Source of the DNA: Centrapalus pauciflorus
Lineage: Eukaryota; Streptophyta; Magnoliopsida; Asterales; Asteraceae
Length of the DNA: 64,000 bases
Direction: 5' to 3'
Assembly (NCBI GenBank): GCA_020465985.1
Contig: JAANYP010002788.1
Location: 1-64,000, forward strand
Shown: piece by piece, positions 19,938 through 31,399 of the stretch
Numbering within the stretch: position 1 is the stretch's first letter
How the letters are laid out: each line of letters opens with the position of its first letter
The notes under the pieces: model-generated
Told to the model about the DNA's origin: nothing
Database searches by the model: none
Seen by the model: only the letters and a program-made list of their open reading frames with translations
Program-made: the position numbers and the translations under genes

Positions 19938-22900
19938 TGTAACAGCCTGTAATTTATAAAATATAAATTATAGCAACAAACTTTGGATATTTAACTAATT
20001 TTGCCTAATTGTGTTTAATTATGTGAAGTTATGGGAAATATGTGCCTTATGTAATTAATTATAATAAGTTATAATTAATTAAGGAAACTTGCTTAAATTA
20101 GCTAAGATAATTTCAACAATTAAAATTAACTAGTTGAAAGATTAAAGACTTGAGAATAATAAAAATAGACTAAAAATAATTACATTAGTCTAAAAAGACA
20201 AGTACTAGCAAAAACAAATACCTCCTTGCTATTTCTTGCATTTAAAATGCAAAATAAGGACAAACAAGGGAAAATAAAGCATTTCATTAAGGGTACATCA
20301 GTCATTTACTAAATAAAGGCTTGAATTCGGATTTTATGAGGGGTAAAGGCTGAAAATTCTTCATTTAACTCATTCTCCAAAATCAGATTTTTTGCAAGTG
20401 AGAGCTTCTCTCTCTAAATTCTCTCAAAATTCCAACTTCTCTCTAAGATTTCTCCCAATCTACTTGCCAAAATCTTGAGTTCTTTATGTCATTGGAAAGC
20501 TCTTAAGGAGTACTACAAGATTCTGCAATTTCATGTTGAGTTTGGTTCGGATCTGAGGTAATAACACCCATAAACTCTTCATAATTTTGGAAATTTTGTT
20601 GAAATGGGGAAATCCGATTCTGAAATCGTTTGTGGACTGTTTTGCACGAGTTTAGGACTCGATTATTGCTTGGAAGTCATTTGCAAATAACCACCAAGTG
20701 TTTTAATACCTGGACCAAGGTTAGTTTGAGGTTTTTACTCTTCTTCTTCTCAGTTTAAAGCCCAAAAACACAGCTTTATGGCTGCTGTGCTGTCGAACGA
20801 AATACAGAAAGAAAAAGGGGTTGTTCGGTTGTTTAAATGAGCTGACAATGCATTAATGTTCTTGTGAGTTTTGACCCGGAAACGATGGCTTAAAGGCTGA
20901 AATATTGGACAAAAAGTCGAAGACAGCAGCAGCCCTCGGCTAAGCTGATGTCCGAATATTAAAAGGGTTAAAACCCGATTTTTTTTGTTGCTATGTGCCT
21001 TGAATTGACCCAAATTTGCTTGGCTATGTATTGTGTGTGAAATGGATTTGTTTTGTAACACAATTATCAGTTTTTAAAAGTTTAGAAATGGTCCATAATA
21101 CTCTCGGGTTTGGACAGCCTTTTAAGGCTTTTAAATCTGAATTTTTGCACTTAATTGTTGTTAATCTGATTGATAAATGGTTGGATAGGTAAAAGGGACA
21201 TGTGTACATATTTTGTTATGCCAATGGACTTGATTTTGAACATGTAAAAGACTTGGACAGAAAGAATAGAAACTCGGCCGTATAAGTTCATGAGGTATGA
21301 CTGGACATTACAAATGACCAAAACGTGAATTTGATGCATTTTGACTTGATAAACTCGAATATATGTAATTGACCTGTTGTTCAATGGACCCGATTAATGC
21401 TCTTTAATGGCCTAAAAATGCACCACTTGATCCATTGACCTTGGACTTAACTTTGAATAGGATAAACACTTGTTTTAATGTTGTGAACCCTTAGAAGCTG
21501 AAATGACTTGCATGGCCTTGCTTTATTTGAAAATAACCTTGAACGTACCGTAATTGGGCTTGATTAGCCTATAAAAGGACAACCATGAGTTAACGACCTA
21601 TTTATGATGTGAAACTTGATATGTGCCCTAAGGACACCAAATGGCTCATGTTTGGCCTTGGTTGTCCCTAAGTATCCTGCCTTGGTTAAGAGTTGGCATA
21701 GAATGGCCTATTCGGCCTAGATAATAGGCAAAAAGTTTAGGTCGTCGCCCTAAAATATTAACCTACTTGACCTGAGACTTTGGCTACTGACTTGTGGGAC
21801 TAAAATATGCCTTTGACCTATATTTGACCTGCTATGCCTTGCTAGAATCGGAAATGGCCTTAATTGCCCTAGTTAACGCCTAGAACCGAGGCCATGACTA
21901 GGCTAACTAGGCCTAACAATTAGGACCAGGTGGTCAACACTTGACAACACACTTGTATCCTATAATAACCTATTTGACTAGCTTATGACCTGTTATGCGT
22001 ATGTGTGATGTGTTTTTGCCTTGCTTGCCCTATGTTTGGCCTTAAAACAAGGCCATACCTTGGTAAAGACCTATGAAACCATAGGAATCTGCTAGGGACT
22101 CAAGGTTATACATTGGTATTGACCTAAAGGAGTTCTCATGGACTTATTGGACAGATGATAAGGATAGGCTCACTCTGGGACATTAGGAACTACCACAAAC
22201 TCGGCAACAAAACATGATGATTAACATAATTAATACAATTAGGATTATATATAGATCATGTGTATGAAATTGTTATTGATATGCTAGAAATAGAACTGAT
22301 CTGCAGGAACTGACCTGTCTGACAGAGTAATACGGACAGCTTAATTTGCTTAAGAACTATATTGTAATTGCATTGCTCAGGATCGCTGTGAGTGACAGAT
22401 TGCATAACTTACTTGCATATGTTTCGGTAATTATTGGTGATTGTTACTGACTTGTATGGAAACATCTGTTGTTGCTTGTTCCTTGATTACTTAATTGTAT
22501 GTTAGGAACGTTTGATAGACACTTCTGAAACTGGACAACTGCTGCTGCATGTTCCTTGATTACTTAATTGTATATTAGGAACTTATGTTTGACATTGCTG
22601 AAATGGGATATCTGATTTGCCTTGGACTGCATGCTCACTTTAACTTAATACTTAATTACTTAGCATGCTTAGTGCTTACTTGTTTGTTGGTACATTTGCA
22701 TCTACATACTGCATTAACTGCTCTAAACGAATGCGAGATCTCCATTCACAGGAGGGAATTCTGCAGATTCCTTTCCTATCTGACCCGTTTCCATACACTT
22801 CCCGTAGGGCTTCGACCTTACACATGGGAATTCAGATTGGGCTGATTCCCCAAATCTTTTGTCGTCTCTGACGTGTTGACTTGCTGACATGAGCTGATAA

Positions 22901-23326
22901 TATGTTATATATGTGTGGTAACTAATGGAACTCTGTTAACTCACTAAGCAGTGGTAGCTTACTTTTTCATGGCAATTCTCTTTTCAGGAATAGCTGATAA
23001 GGGAAAGAATAAAGCAGGTAGTTCGTCCCAAGCTAAGTGAATCTAGATTCTTGATGATAGTAGACGTTTGGACTAATTGTTGATGCCTATTTTTGACAAG
23101 GATATTTGCGGTCTCGGGCTTGTTCAATCTTCCGCACTCTGATTGAAGATTGTAGAAGCTAGAATAGACCACCATTATATCTTTACATAATTTGTACTTA
23201 AAGTATCTTGAATCAGGAATTTGGACCTGTGGCATCAAACACTTGTAATATTTAACTATTACCTAATGCATTGCCAACTTGTAACTTTATGACGTGTGTA
23301 CTGTTTGTGGTAACTTGGGTGTTACA
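19938..23326 (+). repeat. full-length Tekay-like LTR (3389 bp)
   Basis: Starts TGTAACAGCC and ends GGGTGTTACA, giving a perfect 7-bp terminal inverted repeat (TGTAACA/TGTTACA). It follows the chromodomain-like stop by about 40 bp and is followed directly by a PBS. The last roughly 670 bp are repeated at 24391-25080. It contains only short chance ORFs. The long body is AT-rich with many short TTGACCT-like runs (about 21400-22100). Confidence 0.8.
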
Positions 23327-23330
23327 AAGT

Positions 23331-23342
23331 TGGTATCTGAGC
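23331..23342 (+). promoter_or_regulatory. primer binding site (tRNA-Met type)
   Basis: TGGTATCTGAGC, four bases after the LTR end, matches the 3' end of initiator tRNA-Met with one difference from the usual TGGTATCAGAGC. It would prime minus-strand DNA synthesis and fixes the 5'-LTR role of 19938-23326. Confidence 0.75.
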
Positions 23343-23687
23343 AGTAGTTTAATCATCGGACTGGCCACCCGATACTTAAACTCTGGAATGATATGGACTA
23401 TGTGACTCTAAATTCCCGAACAAGTCACCGAGGTCTAGGGTAACCTATTTAGTAAAGGACTACCCATACAGCTTGACCTAAGATAGGCAATTGATGACTG
23501 TTAGGCCGGGGAACAGGAAATGACTGACTGCTTGATATTGACTTGACTATGTGCTTACTTGATTACTTGCTCACATGATAATGTAATTATTATGTGATTA
23601 CTTGATGCTGACACTATGCTCTATGTATATGTGCTTATCTGAACTGAGCCAGGAAAATAATGTATATTTCATTTATATTTGTAGCCA

Positions 23688-24390
23688 ATGGCTGATAAGA
23701 ACACTACTGTTGCTTGTACCTCCAATGTTCATGAGGCTGCAGAAGTTGCGCATGATCAGCATGAAGAACATGTTCATGTAGAAGACCTAGGTACTGACCC
23801 TGAGAACACTGCTAATGAATCTAGCAGCACTGCCTCTCCTGTACCCCCTCAACAGTCTCATTTAACTGCTCTTGTTCACAAGCTGAATGAGGATAATCGT
23901 AGACAGATGCAGCTAATGTTGGATAGAAATCAACTTCAGACGGATGTGTCAGTTGAGGATAGATTCAAGCAAATCAAGGATTTGCTTACCAAGGGAAAAG
24001 CAGTCGAGCAATCTGACGAGGAGAACTAGCGGGAGATCGAATTTAAGCGTCGTGAGGAAGAACTTAGGTTACGAGAACTTAAGTTACAGGAACTTGAACT
24101 GAAGCATAGGGAAGATATGTTAGCAAAGCCTAAGAAAACCCGAAAGAGGAAGCGTAGACATGTGTCCTCTAAAGAAGAATGTGACACTGACTCCTCCGAC
24201 CACCATGTCAAGGTGGGACGAGAGTGCTCTTTCGTTGACTTCAAGAAGTGTTGAGCTCGTACTTTCGCTGGGTCAGTCGATCCAGTAAAAGCCATGGACT
24301 GGGTAGCCAATGTGGAGAAATCTTTTAAACTCTCCAAGTGTCCGGAAAAGGACAAGGTTACTTTTGCAACGGGAATGCTATAGGATGGAG
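23688..24390 (+). pseudogene. Tekay-like gag, 5' part, truncated
   Basis: ATG at 23688 opens MADKNTTVACTSN. A TAG at 24027-24029 interrupts, then the same frame continues through a Glu/Arg/Leu-rich helix (RREEELRLRELK) and a basic KKTRKRKRR stretch to another stop near 24252. The start of the capsid region follows (AMDWVANVEKSFKLSKCPEKD). At about 24390 the sequence jumps to the interior of the LTR, so most of gag and all of pol are missing. It would encode the capsid precursor. Confidence 0.65.
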
Positions 24391-25080
24391 CTGGACAAGG
24401 TTACTTAGCATGCTTGCTGCTTACTTGTTTATTGGTACATTTGCATCTGCATACTGCATTAACTTCTCTGTCCGAATGCGAGATCTCCATTCACAGGAGG
24501 GAATTCTGCAGATTTCTTTCCTATCTGCCCCGTTTGCATACACTTCCCATAGGGCTTCGGCCTTACACATGGGAATGCAGATTGGGCTGATCCCCCAAAT
24601 CTTTTGCCATCTCTGACGTGTTGCCTTGCCGACATGAGCTGATAGTATGTTATATATGGGTGGTAACTAATGGAACTCTGTTAACTCACTAAGCAGTGGT
24701 AGCTTACTCTGTCATCACAACTCTCTTTTCAGGAAAAGCTCATAAGGGCAAGAACATAGCAGGTAGTTCGTCCCAGGCGAAGTGAACATGGATTCTTGAT
24801 GATAGCAGACTTTTGGACTAGTTGTTGATGCCTATTTTGACATGGATATTTGCGGTCTCGGGTAGCGTGTTCAATCTTCCGCACTCTGATTGAAGATTCT
24901 AGATACTAGAATAGACCACCATTATATTTTTACATATTTTGTACTTAAAGTATTGTAAAGTTACTTGAATCAAGCATTTGGACTTGTGGTATCAAACACT
25001 TGTAATATTTAATTATTATTTAATGCATTGCCAACTTGTAATTAATGACGTGTACTGTTTCTGGTAACTTGGGTGTTACA
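24391..25080 (+). repeat. 3' fragment of a Tekay-like LTR
   Basis: Colinear with about 22660-23326 of the full LTR, including GAATGCGAGATCTCCATTCA and the terminal GGGTGTTACA. It is joined directly to gag sequence on its left, so the deletion removed the rest of gag, pol and the LTR start. The right flank begins CTACACACCC. Confidence 0.8.
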
Positions 25081-26301
25081 CTACACACCCCAGGTGTATC
25101 ATTCTTGCTTTTTTTACCACCCGAATTCCCTCACTTTCGTAGTTTTAATGATAACAATTTCAACCCTTACAAGGTGCTCAAACAATAAAACACTTGGCAA
25201 CAAATATGAAGAGATTATGGAGAAGGAAAAAAAGAAAGACATATGAAAAGATTAGAAACAAACGAAGATAGCAGTATTGATGATGTATAAACAAACCTTT
25301 GAATGGCCTACAAACAGAGACTTTTTTCGGAAACCTTTCCTTTTTTTAAGGAATTTTCTTTTTTTTTTTTCTTTTTTTTCTTTTCTTTTTACTATTAGAT
25401 GGCCATAATAAGAACTAATTGTAAGATGTGGAAATGAAGAACATTAAGTAGAAAGCTATGATTATACTTACTTAATATAAAGTAAACAAAGAACAATAAG
25501 CAAAATAAAAGGATATGATTAAACAAGGAGACTTAGCTTTGATATCAAATGATATGAATTATTCGTAGAAGAATTCACAATTTTATTGGATCGTCCTTGT
25601 TGATCTTACTTCCAAGAACCCAACCCCTTGCTAGTATGAATTCAACAATATTGAATATATAAATCCCAACACCTTTGAATTACAATGTAAACAAGTAATC
25701 GAAGTTATACGAAACACAACAACTAAGCGGAAGAGTACTTAATTGTAGCCAAGTGAGAATTACAAAGAACAAATAGTCTTGCAAGACCCGAATGAGTTCA
25801 ATCACAAGAACGATAAGTGAAAGGATAAACCTCACACTATGATTTGATTTGAAAATGTGTTGATTACAACCTTAAAAGATCACCTATTTATAGGAAATAT
25901 GACCTTTGTAACTACCCTTACTTATTACATAAAGACTTTTCATTCATCCTAAATTAATTAAAAAGACTCTTAAACTTTTTACTAGCTTAATCTAGAAGAT
26001 TCCATAAAAAGCCAGACAGTTTATCAAAATGGTACATTAAGACACAAAATCCACACTTTTTAAAGCAATTTCAACAACACTAAGATGGTTTATTAACTTG
26101 GGCTTGTATCCTTGGGTCTTCAATAATTCTTTGGCGTGGGCCGAGTCAATTATTTGATTGAAACTTTCTTGCATCTTCTTTTTTCTTGAATGTGTCATTG
26201 GTCCAGGCATTTCTTCATGTGGATCCTATGTCAAAACTCCATCGTCAATCTTTAATTTTTCTCCGCTTATCTTTATTTTGTAAATTATTGGAGTTCCATC
26301 A
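25081..26301 (-). mobile_element. Ty3/gypsy element G: leader fragment, PBS and 5' LTR
   Basis: Read on the minus strand. A 752-bp LTR occupies 25550-26301 with ends TGATGG and CATATCA. A tRNA-Met PBS follows (25536-25547, GCTTTGATATCA on the plus strand), then a 450-bp leader with a long purine-rich stretch (T-rich on plus, 25355-25390). No gag coding is left before the Tekay-like LTR end at 25080. On the right it abuts the RT of element H, which it seems to interrupt. The LTR outer boundary is inferred from the TGAT...ATCA ends. Confidence 0.5.
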
Positions 26302-28470
26302 TTTTTCCAATCCCAAGGCTGGATGATATGTTAGGTGAGCTCCATGGAGCGGTGGTGTTCTCAAAAATTGATTTGCAAAGTGGTTATCATCATATTCGAA
26401 TTCGTGTAGGGGATGAGTGGAAAACAGCATTCAAGACCAAACATGGGTTATATGAGTGGACCGTGATGCCCTTTGGTCTCACGAATGCGCCTATTACTTG
26501 TATGAGGCTGATGAATGAAGTTTTTAAGCCATTTATGGGCAGGTTTGTTGTGGTTTATTTGGATGATATATTGATTTATAGTAGGAAAAAGGAAGAATAT
26601 CTTCAACATTTGACGCTAGTCTTTGAAACCCTTAGAGCTCTAAAACTTTTTGGAAAGCAAGAAACAATGCTTGTTCCTAGTTCATGAGGTGATGTTCTTG
26701 GATTATGTAGTTTCCAAAAATGGGGTGCCTGTGGATCAAACTAAGATTGAACCAATCAAGTTCTGGCCGATTCCTCGAAACATAAGTGAAGTGCGTTAGT
26801 TTCATGGTTTGGCCTCATTGTATCGTCGTTTTATTCGTAATTTCAGCACTCTTATGAGTCTGATTACTAATTGTATAAAGAAAGGTACATTTGTATGGGG
26901 CGTAGATGCTCAAAGGCATTTGAAACAATCAAGGAACATTTGTGTGTTGCTCTAGTTTTGGCTCTTCCAGATCTCTCTCAACCCTTTGAAGTTGAGGGTG
27001 ATGCAAGTGGGGTTGGTATTGGTTCTTATCTGATTCAAGCTAAATGTCCCATTGCTTACTTTTTGGAGAAATTAGGAGGTGCTCGTTTGAATTACTGCAC
27101 TTATGACAAGGAATTTTATGCCATTGTCAGGGCATTGGAGCTTTGGAGTCATTATTTACGTGCAAATCATTTCATTGTGCATTCAGATCATGAATCGTTG
27201 AAGTATATTAATGGGCAGCAGAAGTTGAGTCCAAGGCATGCTAAGTGGGTGGAGTTCTTGCAATCCTCTCATTTCTCATGCAAATAAGGATGGTAAAAGT
27301 AATGTGGTGGCTGATGCACTTTTGCATCGTTATGCTTTACTTGCTACCCTTGATGTTCGTTTGTTAGGCTTTGAAACTTTAAAAGATTACTATGGTGATG
27401 ACGCTGATTTTGGGGAGTTTTTTGAAAAAAATGCTCTAATGGTGCCCAAGGGGAGTTTTCATTGCAAGATGGCTTTCTTTTCAAAGGAAACCGACTTTGT
27501 GTTTCAAAACATGTTGTTCCTGAATTGTTGACACGTGAAGCACATGGTGGTGGGTTGGCTGGTCATTCTGGGGTTGTCAAGACTTTGGAAGTATTAAAAG
27601 GGCATTTCTTTTAATAATTGTCATATGGCTAAAAGTTCGTTGAATGGTTTGTACTCGCCTTTACCGCTTCCAGTTTGTCCTTGGCAAGATGTGTCCATGG
27701 ATTTTAATGCAGCTTTGCCTCGCACAGAAAGGGGTAAAGATGCTATTATGGTCGTCATTGACAGGTATTCCAAGATGGCTCACTTTGTTGCTTATCACAA
27801 AGCTGATGATGCTAGTAATCTGGTTGATTTATAAAACCGGGAAATTGTACGTTTGCATGGGATACCCAAAACCATTTTTTCAGTCGGGACTCCAAATTTT
27901 TGAGTTATTTCTGGAATACGTTGTGATGAAGGTGGGAACCAAATTGTTGTTTAGCACATCACACCATCCTCAAACGGATGGCTAACTTGAAGTTACAAAC
28001 AGGACGTTAGCGATGTTGTTGCGGGGGTTGGTGAGCAAGACTCAGAAGGATTGGTTGTTAAGCTCGCTCATGCTGAGTTTGCTTATAATTGTTCTCCTAC
28101 TTATGCTACTAGCCATTCTCCATTTGAAGTCGTTTATGGAGTTAATCCCTACCTGCCATTGGATTTCATTCCATTGCCAAAGGAGGAGTGGGTTCACAAG
28201 GATGATAATGCTACGTTGAAGTCTATGATGAGTTTACATGAACAAGTTCGTACTCGTATTGAGGCTGTTAATACAACTTACAAATGGAAATCCAATAAAC
28301 GTAAGAAACCTCGGGCGTTTGCTGATGGTGATTTGGTGTGCGTGCGTTTGAGGAAAAAGCATTTCCAAGCAAACGTAAGAACAAATTGATGCCAAGAGCT
28401 TAAGGTCCTTACAAGGTGGTTGCATGTTTGAATGATAATGCATACAAGGTGGAGTTACCCGAAGATTAAG
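26302..28470 (+). pseudogene. Ty3/gypsy element H pol: RT, RNase H, integrase
   Basis: The frame enters mid-RT at PIPRLDDML and runs through SKIDLQSGYHHIR and VVYLDDILIYS to a stop at 26687. RNase H shows VEGDASGVGIGSY, YDKEFYAIVRAL and HSDHESLK. A stop near 27287 precedes NVVADAL, where the usual LSRR has become LLHR. The integrase zinc region is damaged and the core shows SMDFNAALPRT and VIDRYSKMAHF. The region after HAEFAYN runs to about 28390. At least six stops or frameshifts are visible. The 5' half is missing where element G's LTR begins. Confidence 0.75.
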
Positions 28471-29000
28471 GGGTGCATGCTACTTTTAACGTAGGAGATC
28501 TTTCACTGGAAGGCCCATAAGGTGATGGGTTGCTGCTTACTATTGGCTCGAATGCTGGTTTGGGCTCAATGACCCATGTGGTGTGCTTGGTTACTTTAGT
28601 GGAAGATTTGGGCTGAATTATTAAAGTTGAATGGGTTTTGAGGTGACTGAATTTGCATGACATTAATATGGCTTTTTATTTAGTTTTATGATAATTTGTT
28701 TGAGTTAAATGCCTTTTTTATTGTGTAAGACTTATTGCGGGGCATTGGGAATTTGTAACCACTCTAAGAATTGTGTTTGCTTGTTATAAGCCACTTTGCG
28801 GCTTTTGAATAAATATATACATGATCTGAATTTTAAAAGTCTTCTCTTGAATTATTGTTATAATAATTTTGATTCTCATCTTTGGGAGGTTTTCTTGATT
28901 TTGGCTAGATTCAAATCAATAGGTCTTGATTTGTAATCCTCTTGGCAAATTATATGTCTAGTTTGTTAAACACACCTATCCTAAACAACCAATAACCATT
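28471..29000. other. unassigned non-coding stretch, possibly the 3' LTR of element H
   Basis: About 530 bp follow the H integrase end. The sequence is T-rich with AATAAA-like stretches (for example GAATAAATATATAC near 28808). I cannot find a second copy in the window to prove an LTR, and no coding frame stands out. Confidence 0.3.
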
Positions 29001-29002
29001 CT

Positions 29003-29497
29003 ATCGAGCCCATACACGCATCAGATACTCTATCTAAGCATCCTTTTCAGCAAGTTTTGACTCAAACTCCTTTCTCAGTGCTTCAACTTCTGGATTAGAC
29101 ATGGTTAAAGACTTGCAAGATTTTTTTTTTTATAACAGCACCTAGGTGCTTTGATACCAAGATGATGCAACTCCAACAGAAAGATAGGTAGATTTAATGG
29201 GTGAGAGAAAAAATATGGTGGGTGGTAGCAAGACCTTTTAAAATAAAAATAACAAATATGAACTTAGTAACTAACTCAACCCTGAAAGTTAGTTAACTAG
29301 GAACTGATGTGCTGCTTTGGTTTGAATCCCCAAACTTTCACTTCACACCCTTACGGTAAAGAAGAATCCTCCCCACTCACTGGTATCCACAATTGAAACC
29401 AATTCCAATTGATAACCAGAAAGATTTTAAGACAAAATTGGATTCTCAGAACTTTTATTTTGTTTTTCACGTTACAAAATGTGCCCTTATATAGGGT
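29003..29497 (-). mobile_element. Ty3/gypsy element K: LTR part, PBS and gag start
   Basis: On the minus strand, an LTR end at 29163 is followed by a tRNA-Met PBS (29148-29159, GCTTTGATACCA on plus). Then, within 50 nt, comes an ATG (29102-29100) opening MSNPEVEALRKEFESK. A TAG at 29036-29034, probably a former CAG, stops it. The sequence runs to about 29003 and then ends in unassigned DNA. The LTR part contains a TATATAAGGGC box near 29487. Its outer part merges with a pararetrovirus fragment near 29498. Confidence 0.5.
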
Positions 29498-29975
29498 TTA
29501 TGGCTGATCTATACAAGACCAGTAAGAGGTTATATAAGAGGGGGGCGGGGTTATGTCATGTTGATCATGGACGATTGCTTAAGGAAAGTGATAAGCAATT
29601 GATTGATCCTGATTTGTGTAATACAGCGGTAAGAAAGAAAGGGGTCGTTTGAAAATGATTGCTACATAAGTCTTTTTGCACGCTGACAACTTTTTTGCCC
29701 ATTCACGTGGAGGAAGAAACCACAAGAACATAAAGAACATGTTTTTAGCCCGTGGTGGCATATTGTCAAACTGACATTGCAGGATGTAGGACAATATCCT
29801 GTTGGCGTTGAACGAGATTCCGATTGTGTGAGCAACGAAGAGGTACCGGAAGAAGCATAGAAAATAGCAGTCACAGAGCATAACAACCTGAACGTTAGTA
29901 AGAATAAGAACACGGGTTTGGGTAAGGAACGAAGGATAATGGCTCTGATACCATAAGAGGGGGGGGGGGGTTATG
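29498..29975 (-). mobile_element. rearranged pararetrovirus fragment E0
   Basis: Read on the minus strand: a tRNA-Met PBS (29953-29941) next to a G-rich run (C-rich in this sense), a leader matching E2 after its PBS up to GTGACTGC, then an abrupt join to sequence resembling the polyprotein C-terminal region of E1 (29881-29579; compare 41838-41593, shared TYVAIIFKRP-like and NQDQSIAYH-like stretches). Next come about 50 bp matching the E1 genome end near 40820-40870. Most of the genome is deleted. C has inserted at its right edge, using TTATG as target. Confidence 0.5.
29971..29975. repeat. left target-site duplication of element C (TTATG)
   Basis: TTATG here and at 40820-40824 flank element C. 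One extra TGATG follows on the left before the standard LTR terminus, probably a small terminal duplication. The flanks together rebuild pararetrovirus sequence that is intact at about 46325-46360. Confidence 0.6.
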
Positions 29976-30376
29976 TGATGTGATGTGATCTCACCCGATG
30001 AATATGAGATTGATCATGAGTTGCCCGATCATTCTATTGGATGTTATTATGATATATGGATAGAACCGCGACCCGTTACCTATAAACGATGCAAGAACCT
30101 TGGTATAGGTAGTGAAACCGCGACCCGTTGCCTAGAAAGAGGCAGAACCTTGGTATAAGAAAACACCACAACCAACCCCACCAAGTTGATTGATAAGTTT
30201 TGAATGCCACAAGCTAGAACACTTGATAAGTTCTAGAAGTTCGTAAGGAACAAGAAGAGTTAAAAACTCACAATATTACTCAAATGAAGGTTGATTACAA
30301 ATGAGAACTTTGGCCACTATTTATAGACGAAAATATAAGGAAAACGAACCATCTAGATAAGTAACAAAATCTATCA
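29976..30376 (-). repeat. element C 3' LTR, distal (R-U5 side) fragment
   Basis: Matches 39783-40180 of C's other LTR, starting TGATGTGATCTCACCCG. It stops at TATCACG, where the plus-strand LTR of element B begins. About 186 bp of LTR present at 40180-40366 are missing between this and the other fragment. Confidence 0.75.
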
Positions 30377-31384
30377 CGAGAACCTGTCCAAGGACCGAGA
30401 TGACGAAGATCCGTTAAGGTGGAAGATCGGACCTATCACAAGATCAAAATCCAAGATGTTCCAGGATGCTCTCAATGGAATGATTAAATATTGTCGGAAT
30501 CAGTCTCCCGTTTGTTCGCAAAACAACCAAGCACGCTTCCTAATGTTGATCCAAGTTGAACACTAACATTAGTCCATGTTTTGGAGCCCAAGTTCTCACT
30601 TTAATCCACAAAAGCCCAAAAATAAATAAAATTCGGCCAAGCCCACCCATGTGCATTGTTTTGGCCATAACTTCCTCATTTTAAGCCCAATTTGAGTGAA
30701 ATAAAAGCCCACTTCAACCTTAGCTTTTTCCCTATATTTTCAAGAATAAAAAAGGCCCAAAATATATCCTTAGCCACGTCCATGATTTTGCCCAAAAAGG
30801 TGTCCATGTTAATTAACTTGTCAAAGATTATTCAAGGCATTTTGAAGGTTTTCTCAACATTATGGCAATTTACTTGGAGGAGATAAAGGGATAGAAGTTA
30901 CTTGCATGATTAATACCTTCTAGAAGCTTCAAGTGGTGAAATGTCGATAATGCCCTTTTGATAAGTACTCTTGCTTATTTGATAGCTTATCGTGATAGCT
31001 TGTTCAACTATCTAGATAAGTAGTTGGTCTTATAATTTCTCCTATAAATAGGCACTCAATGTGACCATTTCAATGATCCTTCATTTTGAGTAAAATTGTG
31101 AGTTTTTAACTCTTATTGTTCCTTATGAACTTTTAGAACTTATCGAGTGTTTTAGCTTGTGGCGTTCGAAACTTATCAATCAACTTGGTGGGGTTGATTG
31201 TGGAGTTCTCTATACCAAAGTTATTGCCTCGTATATAGGCAACGGGTCGCAGTTCCACTTGTACCAAGGTTCTTGTCTCGTTTATAGACAACGGGTCGCG
31301 GTCCTATCCAAGTTACTTGAAACAACCATTAGAACGTTCGGGCAATCGTGATCTATCACACATTCATCGGGTGAGATCACATCA
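30377..31384 (+). repeat. 5' LTR of element B (about 1 kb)
   Basis: Colinear with the 3' LTR from the sixth or so base onward. The expected start TGATG is replaced by sequence of the interrupted C LTR. It ends GAGATCACATCA, followed by the PBS. Two tandem units with TTGCCT...AGGCAA (31224-31242) and TTGTCT...AGACAA (31273-31291) form hairpins near its 3' end. A CTATAAATAGG box lies near 31042-31052. Confidence 0.8.
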
Positions 31385-31386
31385 TT

Positions 31387-31399
31387 TGGTATCAGAGAC
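31387..31399 (+). promoter_or_regulatory. primer binding site of element B
   Basis: TGGTATCAGAGAC starts two bases after the LTR and fits the 3' end of initiator tRNA-Met, apart from an inserted A near the end. Confidence 0.75.

Larger units (their letters stand above)
16120..25080 (+). mobile_element. Tekay-like Ty3/gypsy chromovirus, rearranged as pol - LTR - gag - partial LTR
   Basis: Contains gag end, protease, RT, RNase H, integrase and a chromodomain-like tail (16120-19899), a complete 3389-bp LTR, a PBS with gag start (23327-24390), and the last roughly 690 bp of a second LTR (24391-25080). Very long LTRs and a chromodomain-like C-terminus fit the Tekay/Del lineage. One LTR has pol on its left and PBS-gag on its right, which is expected after recombination between tandem copies. 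All coding parts are heavily mutated. Confidence 0.7.

Noticed and set aside
20750..21384. Minus-strand small frames in the Tekay LTR as host genes
   Set aside because: Short, low-complexity in codon use, and inside an LTR with clear TGTAACA/TGTTACA ends.
22585..22871. Overlapping small frames in the Tekay LTR, repeated at 24338-24616
   Set aside because: They are repeated because both are LTR 3' ends. No protein-like conservation is seen.
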